Assembly: GCA_964445375.1 (NCBI GenBank)
Contig: CAYUKO010000060.1
Location: forward strand, 1 to 22,155
Direction: 5' to 3'
From: COE1 sp964445375
GTDB lineage: Bacteria > Bacillota > Clostridia > Lachnospirales > Lachnospiraceae
DNA length: 22,155 nucleotides
Part shown: positions 1 through 7,923 of the stretch, piece after piece
Numbering within the stretch: position 1 is the first letter of the stretch
Layout of the letters: each line of letters opens with the position of its first letter
Program-made: the position numbers and the translations under genes
The notes under the pieces: model-generated
Seen by the model: only the letters and a program-made list of their open reading frames with translations
The model's database searches: none
Told to the model about the DNA's origin: nothing

Positions 1-96
1 ATAATAGATTGTTTAGGAATGCATCTTAAATTTCATCAATAAAATAGATTAAATATAATCATTCTATTATGTCATTTTCCGTAGTAAAATAATATC

Positions 97-108
97 ATCA
101 ATATTGAT
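97..108. promoter_or_regulatory. 12-bp perfect palindrome upstream of leuA
   Basis: ATCAATATTGAT is its own reverse complement. It lies 33 bases before the preferred leuA start, downstream of a weak candidate -10 (TAAAAT, 85-90). It could be an operator, perhaps for the AraC-type domain carried by the LeuA protein itself, but AT-rich DNA makes short palindromes common. Seen directly; the role is inference. Confidence 0.3.
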
Positions 109-140
109 TTATTTTAATCTGCATGAAAAGAGGGATGATT

Positions 141-2129
141 ATGAAAAATGTGAAAAAATATCAACGACAGTATTTTCTGCCTCCAGTTGACAGCTTTGAC
201 TGGGTAAAAAAAGATTATATAGAAAAGGCTCCTATCTGGTGTTCTGTTGACCTTAGAGACGGTAATCAGGCATTAATCGAGCCAATGGGATTAGAGGAAA
301 AGCTTGAATTCTTCCAGCTCTTAGTAAAGATTGGTTTTAAAGAAATTGAAGTTGGTTTTCCTGCCGCTTCAGAAACAGAATTCGATTTTATCCGTGCCTT
401 AATCGAGCGAAATATGATTCCTGATGATGTTACCATTCAGGTATTAACACAGGCAAGGGAACATATTATCCGCAAGACCTTCGAGGCTCTTAAGGGTGCA
501 CCGCGTGCGGTTGTTCATTTATACAACTCCACCTCTGTTGCTCAGAGAGAACAGGTATTCAAAAAGGATAAGGAACAGATTAAGCAACTCGCCATTGATG
601 GTGCTGCTCTGTTAAAATCGCTTGCCGAAGAAACTGACGGTAACTTCTCCTTCGAATACAGCCCGGAAAGCTTCCATGGCACTGAGGTTGACTATGCGTT
701 AGATGTCTGCAATGCCGTTCTTGATGTATGGCAGCCGGATTCTGAACATAAGGCAATTATTAATATTCCTGCTACCGTAGAAACTGCCATGCCGCATGTA
801 TTCGCATCTCAAATCGAATACATCAGCAAAAATATGAAGTACCGCGACAATGTGATTCTTAGCATCCATCCGCATAACGACCGTGGCTGTGGCGTCAGTG
901 ATGCCGAGCTTGGTATCCTTGCAGGGGCTGACCGTGTGGAAGGAACCTTATTTGGAAACGGAGAACGTACCGGAAATGTAGACATCATCACCGTTGCCAT
1001 GAATCTCTTCTCCTATGGTATCGACCCTGAACTTAACTTTGCAGATATGCCTGTTATTCGTGAAGCATACGAACGCCTGACCAAGATGCGTGTCTATGAG
1101 AGACAGCCTTATGCCGGTGATTTGGTATTTACCGCCTTTTCCGGCTCTCATCAGGATGCTATTGCAAAAGGTATGGCATGGCGTGAAGAAAAGCAGGATG
1201 AATCCTGGACCGTTCCTTATCTGCCAATTGATCCTGTTGACGTTGGAAGAACCTACGATGCCGATGTCATCCGCATCAACAGTCAGTCCGGCAAGGGCGG
1301 CATCTCCTATATCTTAAAGCAGAACTTCTCTATCTCTGTTCCTGAGAAAATGAGAGAAGAAGTGGGTTATGCTGTAAAGCAGGTTTCTGACGAGGAACAT
1401 AAGGAGCTTTCTCCACAATGGGTATATGAAATCTTTACCGAAAACTATATAAATTACACCCCAAACTTCACCATTACCGACTGTCATTTCCGTCAGGAAA
1501 ATGGTATCATGGCTGAGGCTACCATCGCATGTGGTGAGAAAAAGACCATTGTTGATGCAAACGGAAACGGCCGTCTTGATGCAGTAAGCAATACCATCAA
1601 GCAGTACTTCGGAATCAGCTATGAGTTATCTGTCTATGAGGAACATGCGCTGTCAAAGGGTTCTTCTTCCAAAGCAATGGCATTCGTTGGTATTCTTTGC
1701 AATGGCAAATCCTACTGGGGTGCCGGAACGGATGAAGATATCATCAAAGCTTCTATTCACGCACTTGTAGTAGCCGTGAATAAGCTTCCTCAGATACAGA
1801 ATGACGAGAATGTAAAGGATGACCGTCTGATTACGATGCTCAACTACATCCAGGCAAATTACCAGACCGTTACTCTGGAAGATATGGCAAATGTATTCCA
1901 TCTCTCCACACCGTACATCTCCAAGTACATCAAAGATAAGTCCGGTAAGACCTTCGGAGAGCATGTTACTCAGGTTCGCTTAAAGCGCGCCAAGACCTTA
2001 TTAAAAAATGGCAATATGACGGTAGAAAATATCTCCTATGCCATTGGTTATCCAAATGCAGAACACTTCATCCGAGTGTTTAAAAAGGCTTTCAATATGA
2101 CACCAATACAGTATCGTAACTTGAACTAG
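141..2129 (+). CDS. leuA: 2-isopropylmalate synthase with C-terminal AraC-type DNA-binding domain
   Basis: The main part is a 2-isopropylmalate synthase of the long (type 2) form, which condenses acetyl-CoA with 2-oxoisovalerate in the first committed step of leucine synthesis in the cytoplasm. Visible motifs are DLRDGNQAL near residue 37 (metal site), HPHNDRG (metal histidines), GNGERTGNVD, and a C-terminal regulatory region resembling the leucine-binding domain (about 420-550). Beyond the normal family end, residues 554-662 form a complete AraC/XylS module with two helix-turn-helices (around TLEDMANVFHLSTPYIS and TVENISYAIGYPNAEHF) and the FKKAFNMTPIQYR ending. I start at ATG 141 because AGAGGG at 129-134 is 6 bases upstream; in-frame ATGs at 123 and 135 lie before or within that site. 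No frameshift separates the domains, so this is one fused protein. Leucine-responsive autoregulation is inference. Confidence 0.93.
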   Translation: MKNVKKYQRQYFLPPVDSFDWVKKDYIEKAPIWCSVDLRDGNQALIEPMGLEEKLEFFQLLVKIGFKEIEVGFPAASETEFDFIRALIERNMIPDDVTIQVLTQAREHIIRKTFEALKGAPRAVVHLYNSTSVAQREQVFKKDKEQIKQLAIDGAALLKSLAEETDGNFSFEYSPESFHGTEVDYALDVCNAVLDVWQPDSEHKAIINIPATVETAMPHVFASQIEYISKNMKYRDNVILSIHPHNDRGCGVSDAELGILAGADRVEGTLFGNGERTGNVDIITVAMNLFSYGIDPELNFADMPVIREAYERLTKMRVYERQPYAGDLVFTAFSGSHQDAIAKGMAWREEKQDESWTVPYLPIDPVDVGRTYDADVIRINSQSGKGGISYILKQNFSISVPEKMREEVGYAVKQVSDEEHKELSPQWVYEIFTENYINYTPNFTITDCHFRQENGIMAEATIACGEKKTIVDANGNGRLDAVSNTIKQYFGISYELSVYEEHALSKGSSSKAMAFVGILCNGKSYWGAGTDEDIIKASIHALVVAVNKLPQIQNDENVKDDRLITMLNYIQANYQTVTLEDMANVFHLSTPYISKYIKDKSGKTFGEHVTQVRLKRAKTLLKNGNMTVENISYAIGYPNAEHFIRVFKKAFNMTPIQYRNLN

Positions 2130-2141
2130 GTAAATATAACA

Positions 2142-2177
2142 ACAGGCTCAGAAATCCTTACAGATTACTGAGCCTGT
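2142..2177. terminator. Hairpin terminator between convergent genes
   Basis: ACAGGCTCAG (2142-2151) and CTGAGCCTGT (2168-2177) form a perfect 10-bp stem with a 16-base loop. It lies between leuA and the convergent small gene. Read on the minus strand the stem is followed by TGTTATATTT, so it fits best as terminator of the minus gene and may also stop leuA. Confidence 0.75.
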
Positions 2178-2188
2178 CTTACCGTTGT

Positions 2189-2428
2189 CTAGTCCAAATA
2201 ATTTCCAACCGGTGAAGTATTGTACTGCTTCTTTATTTCTATTATGACAGAACCGTCACTTTGTTCATTCTCTGCAAGAATCTTATACTGTGTGTGGTTT
2301 CTGTCAAGCTGATGCTTATAACGTTCTACCTCTTCCTTAACAAGCATTCTGGCATATTCCTCACCTACACCATCCTTTAACATAAAATGTAATGTCTGAA
2401 TAATACAAGCTGATTTTACCCTTTTCAT
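2189..2428 (-). CDS. Small conserved-looking protein of unknown function
   Basis: This is a 79-residue soluble protein with no signal peptide or membrane segment. I do not recognise the family. The N-terminal part (KSACIIQTLHFMLKDGVGEEYARMLVKEEVERYKHQL) looks helical and charged; the rest ends in a short beta-like stretch (SVIIEIKKQY). It is judged real because a GGAAAGG ribosome site sits just before the ATG, a good promoter lies 40-70 bases upstream (2468-2495), and a hairpin terminator follows the stop. It is monocistronic and convergent with leuA. Nothing in the sequence shows its job. Confidence 0.75.
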   Translation of the reverse strand: MKRVKSACIIQTLHFMLKDGVGEEYARMLVKEEVERYKHQLDRNHTQYKILAENEQSDGSVIIEIKKQYNTSPVGNYLD

Positions 2429-2467
2429 AGAAACACCTTTCCTTTCCTATTTATTATGTAAATTTAT

Positions 2468-2495
2468 TTTATACTTTTTTTCGTATTAATTTCAA
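2468..2495 (-). promoter_or_regulatory. Predicted sigma-A promoter of the 79-residue protein gene
   Basis: On the minus strand TTGAAA (2490-2495) and TATAAA (2468-2473) are separated by 16 bases; each hexamer matches five of six consensus positions. It sits 40 bases upstream of the start codon. Confidence 0.6.
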
Positions 2496-2570
2496 AAGGC
2501 ATTTTGGACAAATTTTTTAATGGCCTTTAAAGGCAAAATTACCATGGAAAACCTATTGCATCCCGCGTAT

Positions 2571-2616
2571 GTACCGAAAAGGCCCCGTCTTAATTTGACG
2601 GAGCCTTTTTCGGTAC
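2571..2616. terminator. Strong bidirectional terminator overlapping the end of the EAL gene
   Basis: GTACCGAAAAGGCCCCGTC and its near-perfect complement at 2597-2616 flank a 7-base loop. The GC core is followed by T4-T5 in both directions. The minus-strand arm codes the last eight residues of the EAL protein, and the stop codon (2590-2592) lies at the start of the loop, so the terminator is built into coding sequence. Confidence 0.88.
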
Positions 2617-4494
2617 AAAATCTTCTAATTGTTCAATTGGTATCGGCTTAGAATATTTAAAGCCTTGCAGGTAATTTGCCTGCATTTCCTGACATCTTTG
2701 TTCATCCTCTTCATCTTCAATACCTTCAAAAAGCACCTGATAATGTGACTTCTTGAAAATATCTGAAAAGCTTCCTACCATATATTTGGATTCCTCATCC
2801 TTGCCAGCAAGCAAGGTCAACGAACGATCAAATTTAATGGTATCAATCGGCAAACCGATAATTCTTTCAAAATTCGAATAACCGGTTCCAAAATCATCCA
2901 GATAAAACTTCATTCCATGAGAGCGGAGCTTATCCATAACATTTTTCATGTTTTCGAAATCCCGTTCATTCTTGCTTTCCGTTAATTCGATTCCAATCTT
3001 TTGATATTCTATGCCATTTTTCTCAATAATCTCCATAACATCCTGACAAAAGTTCTTATCCCGGAGTTCACGAACAGAGAAATTTACAGAAATACGTTCC
3101 ATAAAATATCCTTTTTTCTCCAGCATCTTCATCTGCTTACAGGTCTTATTCAGAATAATCTTACTCAGACTGTGAATGAGGTCATATTTCTCTGCTAATG
3201 GAATAAACTGTTCTGGGAAAACCAGACCGATTTCCGGAAGTTTTAGTCGCATCAATGCTTCTGCCGTAGTAAAAGCATTCGTCTGCGTATTCAACACCGG
3301 CTGGCAATATACCAGAACCCTTTCATCATTCAAATCATCCTTTTCATGAATATCTCTCAATTCACTGAGAATATACGCAGCTCGTTTATAAGCTTCTACA
3401 TCCTTTTCCTGACATAGATAGACGGTGTTTAATTCTACCTTTTCTTCCACGAATTCCACTAATTGAATATATTCTTGTCCAGAAGTCATACTATCATAAG
3501 ACTGTGTAATAATAATCTTAAAATCCATCTGATATTTATCATATAACTTCGCAAAATCTTCCAGTAAAATCGGTATTTTTTCGTCCGCCCTATTACAATC
3601 TTGTATAATCAATATCATCTGATTATCCCGTATATGGAAGGTATATGGCTTTTTAAAGTATTTCTCGTTAAAATGATAGAATTCTTCTGCTAAATCCTGC
3701 ATTTTCTCCGGTTTTGGCTCTTTCAAATGTAAATAAATCATCGTAAATTTACTGTTTCTCAGTTCATTGATATATCCATAAAAGGCTTTTGCATCCAAGG
3801 TACCCGTTTCCGCGTCAAATGCATTGTAATGAAACAAAAACAATGCCTCTAAAATAGGAAATACAAAAGTAATGCAAAGAAGAGATGTTGACTGATAATA
3901 ACTTTGTATCACAATAAACAAAACGGATATCAGCATAACATTTCGAATACATTGATATATCCTGGTAATAAACTTTTTCTTCTTTACATTCATAATCGCC
4001 AACTTAATGCCAACATAGAAAATACAGCATGCACAAAATACATGCCAGTGATAATTCTGGGATATGTTCAGATTATCGTCAATATAAAAACCTAATTTTG
4101 TCATTGGTGCCGCGATTTCAAATGATACATAAAACAGAACACCAACATATTTCAAAGTACTGACAAGACGCCTTTTGCCTTCCGATAATTGAACAAAATT
4201 CTCCAGATAAGTAACAAAAAGTACAAATGTCAATATCAATGATACATAGGAAACACTTCGGAAAAAATACACCCACATGACGGTACTTGCCTGCATTTTT
4301 CCTATCAAGGTATGATATATAATGCTACAAATAGAAGCTACGCACACTAACAAATTTGATAAATGAAAAATTCTTAAGTTCTTTTGCTTTATAATATACG
4401 TTGATCCTGCAAGCACCCAGCATATTACACATACCGCAACTGCACAAACATCACCTATAGAAGTATAATTCTTGTATAACAATACCTCTTTCAT
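2590..4494 (-). CDS. Membrane-anchored EAL-domain c-di-GMP phosphodiesterase
   Basis: The protein has 634 residues. Residues about 10-225 form roughly seven membrane segments; about 226-370 resemble a degenerate GGDEF-like fold with no GG(D/E)EF motif; about 385-630 form an EAL domain that hydrolyses cyclic-di-GMP to pGpG at the inner membrane face. Catalytic signatures are intact: EAL at 412-414, N471 in SVNFS, E503 in ELTES, D533-D534 in DDFGTGYS, K554 in IKFDRS, E590 in FEGIE and Q610 in LQGF. An active phosphodiesterase is therefore likely. The start is ATG 4494, preceded by TAAGGAG; an in-frame TTG at 4515 lies upstream of that site. It is monocistronic with its own promoter. The signal sensed by the membrane part cannot be read from sequence. 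Confidence 0.92.
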   Translation of the reverse strand: MKEVLLYKNYTSIGDVCAVAVCVICWVLAGSTYIIKQKNLRIFHLSNLLVCVASICSIIYHTLIGKMQASTVMWVYFFRSVSYVSLILTFVLFVTYLENFVQLSEGKRRLVSTLKYVGVLFYVSFEIAAPMTKLGFYIDDNLNISQNYHWHVFCACCIFYVGIKLAIMNVKKKKFITRIYQCIRNVMLISVLFIVIQSYYQSTSLLCITFVFPILEALFLFHYNAFDAETGTLDAKAFYGYINELRNSKFTMIYLHLKEPKPEKMQDLAEEFYHFNEKYFKKPYTFHIRDNQMILIIQDCNRADEKIPILLEDFAKLYDKYQMDFKIIITQSYDSMTSGQEYIQLVEFVEEKVELNTVYLCQEKDVEAYKRAAYILSELRDIHEKDDLNDERVLVYCQPVLNTQTNAFTTAEALMRLKLPEIGLVFPEQFIPLAEKYDLIHSLSKIILNKTCKQMKMLEKKGYFMERISVNFSVRELRDKNFCQDVMEIIEKNGIEYQKIGIELTESKNERDFENMKNVMDKLRSHGMKFYLDDFGTGYSNFERIIGLPIDTIKFDRSLTLLAGKDEESKYMVGSFSDIFKKSHYQVLFEGIEDEEDEQRCQEMQANYLQGFKYSKPIPIEQLEDFVPKKAPSN

Positions 4495-4552
4495 TTTTTC
4501 CCGCTCCTTATACAATTCTTCAAAAATGATTTACTTTTACTCATACACTTTT

Positions 4553-4558
4553 ATTATA
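4553..4558 (-). promoter_or_regulatory. Extended -10 promoter element for the EAL gene
   Basis: The minus strand reads TGTTATAAT: a perfect TATAAT with the TGn extension, about 60 bases before the start codon. No good -35 is visible, as is common for extended -10 promoters. The rest of 4516-4694 is AT-rich with nothing else recognisable. Confidence 0.55.
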
Positions 4559-4694
4559 ACACATTTTCCGATATAAGCAGTTATTTTTTTGTTTTATCTT
4601 TTATTTTCTGATTTCTTAGCATTTCATCCATCTTAAATTCTCACGCTACTGGAGCATCGCACTCGAAACATTTTTCATTATTTCAGTGTACGCA

Positions 4695-4743
4695 CAAAAA
4701 AGCCGGACATATCACACATTCTCTGTGACTGTCCGGTTTTTTA
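4695..4743 (-). terminator. Terminator of the acyl-ligase operon
   Basis: On the minus strand ACCGGACA pairs with TGTCCGGC across a 20-base loop holding a nested CACA/TGTG pair, and the stem is followed by six T. It lies 6 bases after the ligase stop codon and ends the operon that starts near 9280. An A/T tract on the other side allows bidirectional use. Confidence 0.85.
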
Positions 4744-4748
4744 TATTA

Positions 4749-6260
4749 CTAATATCTCTTAATCTTTCTTGTTGCATTCTTAGGGAATTCCGTTTCCCTT
4801 ACAATGAGGCTGTATACCTTTTTAAAGCTCTGCGCATCCTTATTATATTCATCCACAAGAACCTGTAATGCTGCTCTGATGTCCGTAATCTGATGATTTT
4901 GTGCATACTCATAATCCGGGAAGATTTCTGCTTCGATTACGCCTTCCTTCTCACGCACTAAAATCTCCTGCACAAGTCTAGCCTCGCTCAGCTTATTCTC
5001 GATTTCTTCCGGTGATACATTCTCCCCATTCTTTGTGATAATCAGGTTCTTCTTACGTCCTGTTAAATATACAAAACCTTCTTCATCCACATAACCTAAG
5101 TCACCAGTCTTAAGCCAGCCATCCTGTAAGGTTTCTTCTGTTTCCTTTGGCATTTTATAATAGCCCATCATAACGCTACTGCCGCGAACCCATAACTCTT
5201 CGTCCACAACCTTTGCCTCACAGTTTGGAAGCAGCTGTCCTACAGTACCCTTCTTAATATTCCAGCTTACTGTTGTACTGATAACCGGTGAACATTCTGT
5301 CATTCCATATCCCTGCAAAATGGTAATACCATACTTGGCAAATAAGTCAAGATATTCCGGATTCATGTAAGCACCACCGCTGCAAATCGTATGGAACTGC
5401 TCTCCGAATACTTCCTTCTTGATATATTCTGGTGGGATTCCAACGGCATCCTCAAGCTTCTTGGCAAAAGTCTCAATCATCAATGGAACCATCAAAATCA
5501 TGTTCGGTTTAAAAAGCTTGATATTTTTTGCCATTCTATGTAAAGAATCATTAATACAGATAATTCCGCCAAGGGAAATTCCCTTTAAAATGTCCATACT
5601 CAGACAATATGCATGATGAATCGGAAGTACGGATAACAATACATTTCTTGGCTCAATCTTCATATCAAGACTGGTTGCATTCTCCGCAAGATTGCGCTGT
5701 GTAAGCATAACGCCCTTGCTCTTTCCTGTTGTTCCCGAGGTAAACATAATGGTACAAAGTGTTTCCGGGTCAATCTCTGCATCAAAACTGCCTGCATTTT
5801 CTCTAATCAACTGTGAAAATGACAATACGTTCTCATTGCTTTCCTGACTCTGCATGGAAATCAGATACTTTAACTTCGGACAACGTTCCTTCACCACAGC
5901 TGCCACATCTGCTCTCATATCGTCAAGAACCAGTGCCACTGCGTCAGAACGATCCACAAGCTCACAAAAGTCATCAACCGGAAGTGAAACATCAAGCGGA
6001 ACTGCTACACTTGCACTGTTTACGATTCCAAAATAAGTAACAAGCCATGTATAAGATGTCATTCCTGATAACGCAATATGCTGTCCTACAATTCCAAGAC
6101 TCTCCAATGCTTTGGAAAAGCTATCACTATCTGTCTTCAAATCCGTATAAGACTTTGCTTCAATCTCATCCTTACCAACCTTATAACGAACTGCATCCTC
6201 TGCTCCATAAACAGCTTCTGACGTAACGATAATCTCTTTAATCGTACTGTAAACTTTCAT
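4749..6260 (-). CDS. AMP-forming acyl-CoA/acyl-ACP ligase (ANL superfamily)
   Basis: This 503-residue adenylate-forming enzyme uses ATP to activate a carboxylic acid and pass it to a thiol. The phosphate loop TSGTTGKSKG is at about 174-183, GYGMTE at 317-322, the TGD motif at 385-387, the hinge region GRKKNLIITKNGENVSPEEIE at 401-421, and a C-terminal lysine in TRKIKRY serves as the likely adenylation lysine. The overall form resembles fatty acid-CoA ligases. The acyl carrier protein gene starts 17 bases upstream in the same operon, so the thiol acceptor is probably the carrier protein rather than CoA; that is inference. The acid substrate cannot be told from the sequence. The ribosome site GGGAGGG precedes the ATG. 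It is the last gene of the operon. Confidence 0.9.
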   Translation of the reverse strand: MKVYSTIKEIIVTSEAVYGAEDAVRYKVGKDEIEAKSYTDLKTDSDSFSKALESLGIVGQHIALSGMTSYTWLVTYFGIVNSASVAVPLDVSLPVDDFCELVDRSDAVALVLDDMRADVAAVVKERCPKLKYLISMQSQESNENVLSFSQLIRENAGSFDAEIDPETLCTIMFTSGTTGKSKGVMLTQRNLAENATSLDMKIEPRNVLLSVLPIHHAYCLSMDILKGISLGGIICINDSLHRMAKNIKLFKPNMILMVPLMIETFAKKLEDAVGIPPEYIKKEVFGEQFHTICSGGAYMNPEYLDLFAKYGITILQGYGMTECSPVISTTVSWNIKKGTVGQLLPNCEAKVVDEELWVRGSSVMMGYYKMPKETEETLQDGWLKTGDLGYVDEEGFVYLTGRKKNLIITKNGENVSPEEIENKLSEARLVQEILVREKEGVIEAEIFPDYEYAQNHQITDIRAALQVLVDEYNKDAQSFKKVYSLIVRETEFPKNATRKIKRY

Positions 6261-6277
6261 AATGCCCTCCCAATGAC

Positions 6278-6505
6278 TTAGTTCTTAAGTCCTTCCAGAT
6301 ACTCTACTGCTTCCTGCACGGTTCTGATATTTGCTGCTTCCTGCTGTTCAATTTCAATATCAAGGGCATCTTCCAGTTCACCAAGCATATTCATGAAATC
6401 AAAGGAATTGAATCCTAAATCCTCCATAAATCTGGATTCTGGTGTAATGTCCTCTGGATTTACCTCTACGTAATTAACAATAATCTCTTTTAACTGCTCT
6501 AACAT
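6278..6505 (-). CDS. Acyl carrier protein (stand-alone, operon-specific)
   Basis: This 75-residue acidic four-helix carrier has the phosphopantetheine site at Ser34 in DLGFNSFDFMNML, a variant of the usual DSL motif with Asn and Phe around the serine. It would tether an acyl group as a thioester for its neighbours. I start at ATG 6505 because GGGAGG lies 9 bases upstream; an in-frame ATG at 6511 is only 3 bases from that site. It sits between the condensation protein and the ligase, 17 bases before the latter. No fatty acid synthase genes lie nearby, so it is probably a dedicated carrier rather than the housekeeping AcpP. Confidence 0.9.
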   Translation of the reverse strand: MLEQLKEIIVNYVEVNPEDITPESRFMEDLGFNSFDFMNMLGELEDALDIEIEQQEAANIRTVQEAVEYLEGLKN

Positions 6506-6522
6506 AATCATTATCCTCCCTT

Positions 6523-7923
6523 TTATACAAGCTTCATAATCTCGCCGATTGTTAAGTTCGGGTTCTCAATACCCTTGAACATGATACGGCATAAATAATA
6601 ATAAAAATATTCCAGTTCTTCTCTTGAAAATGCCTTAATCTGGTGCTCGAAATTAAAGTCAAGTCCGTTATCCTCCGGTCTGTGCATAACAGTCAGATAC
6701 ATTCCCTGTGTCGTTGCACCATTTGGATACCATACAGTCTTATATTTAATATCACCAAGCTTATCCAAGCCCTTTTCCTGTAATGTCATTGGCTGATAAG
6801 TCAGTGACATTGGTTCGTATGTTGTTCCTCTTGTTGCAGGATAGGTCTTGCTACGGTATGCAAAATACTCAACCGGGTCAAAATTAGCATGACGGAACAT
6901 CTCATTCTGCAAATCACGGATATGATAGATTCCCTCTAAGAAAGTCTTATCCTCAGACAAAATCGTTCTGAATGGGAAGGAATGGATTCTTGTTCCACCA
7001 GATTTCTTCTCCATCAAGGTCGCTCTTCTAGCGATTGCTGTATTTACCGATACATCATCATTGCCATTTTTCTTCTGGAAATAAGTACGAATTCCCATCA
7101 ATAACAAACAGGTCAGTGATACATGCTGCTCTTCACAAAACTGCATTAAGCGTCTGGTCGGCTCTTCCTCTAAATGGAAAATATCTAATTCTGAATCAAC
7201 GGAATCCGTTACATTGATAGCAGCTCTTGTGTTCGGGTTATTATCACGTTTTCTCTGCTCATCTAAGAGACGGCTACCGTCTACACCATTGAAAATCGGC
7301 TCAGACTCTTCAATTAATTTATGGAAGAATTCTGCATCTCTTTCCTTTGCCTTACTTCCGGCTTCGTATGCTAAATCCTTCTTCACCTGCTCAATATAGG
7401 ATGCCATTTCTTTCGGATAAGGAACACCTTCATATTTCGCATTACAATATAACTCAATAATGTCTTTTAAGAAACAGATTAAAGACTGCGCATCCATAAT
7501 CATATGGTCTACCAGAAGATAGATTCCACTAAATCCATCCGGCATCTTAATCATAACAATTCGGTTCATGAAAGAATCTTCTCTCTCAAAAGGAACGGAA
7601 GTCCACTTACGCATGGTTACCTGTGCTTCTTCCATGGTTGTGCTTGTGAAATCAACAAATTCAACCTCTTTATCATATTCATCGACTACATACTGATACC
7701 AGGTATCGTCCTTATCCTTTGCGAAATGCACTCTCATACATTCGCATCGTTCACAAGCCTTATAAATCGCTCTCTTTAACTCTTCAAAGTCAATCTCTGT
7801 TCCAATCGTAAGGCTCGTTCCGATATTCAGAACCTCCTTCTTTGGACAGAAGTTCATATAGTAGGTGTGGAATTTCTGTGCTACTGTTAACGGATAAACC
7901 GGATATCCCTTTCTTGTCTTCAT
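6523..7923 (-). CDS. Stand-alone condensation-domain (CAT-fold) acyltransferase
   Basis: The length of 466 residues matches one non-ribosomal-peptide-synthetase condensation domain. The active-site motif reads VDHMIMDA, with H140 and D144 at the positions of the second His and the Asp in HHxxxDG; the first His is replaced by Asp and the Gly by Ala. The PLTVAQKFHTYYM start resembles the usual C1 motif. Enzymes of this fold transfer a carrier-bound acyl group to an amine or alcohol. The neighbours supply a ligase and a carrier protein, so an acyl-ACP donor is likely; the acceptor is unknown. Its ATG overlaps the stop of the hydrolase gene by one base (TAATG), implying translational coupling. 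PapA-like or alcohol acyltransferases are alternatives in the same superfamily. Confidence 0.8.
   Translation of the reverse strand: MKTRKGYPVYPLTVAQKFHTYYMNFCPKKEVLNIGTSLTIGTEIDFEELKRAIYKACERCECMRVHFAKDKDDTWYQYVVDEYDKEVEFVDFTSTTMEEAQVTMRKWTSVPFEREDSFMNRIVMIKMPDGFSGIYLLVDHMIMDAQSLICFLKDIIELYCNAKYEGVPYPKEMASYIEQVKKDLAYEAGSKAKERDAEFFHKLIEESEPIFNGVDGSRLLDEQRKRDNNPNTRAAINVTDSVDSELDIFHLEEEPTRRLMQFCEEQHVSLTCLLLMGIRTYFQKKNGNDDVSVNTAIARRATLMEKKSGGTRIHSFPFRTILSEDKTFLEGIYHIRDLQNEMFRHANFDPVEYFAYRSKTYPATRGTTYEPMSLTYQPMTLQEKGLDKLGDIKYKTVWYPNGATTQGMYLTVMHRPEDNGLDFNFEHQIKAFSREELEYFYYYLCRIMFKGIENPNLTIGEIMKLV

Noticed and set aside
2523..2534. Perfect palindrome GCCTTTAAAGGC between the small unknown gene and the EAL gene
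   Set aside because: It has no loop, is not at a promoter I can define, and has no second copy; chance or a remnant hairpin is as likely.
5813..6040. Plus-strand open frames opposite the acyl-ligase gene
   Set aside because: They are shadows of a well-supported coding gene, with no ribosome site and atypical composition.
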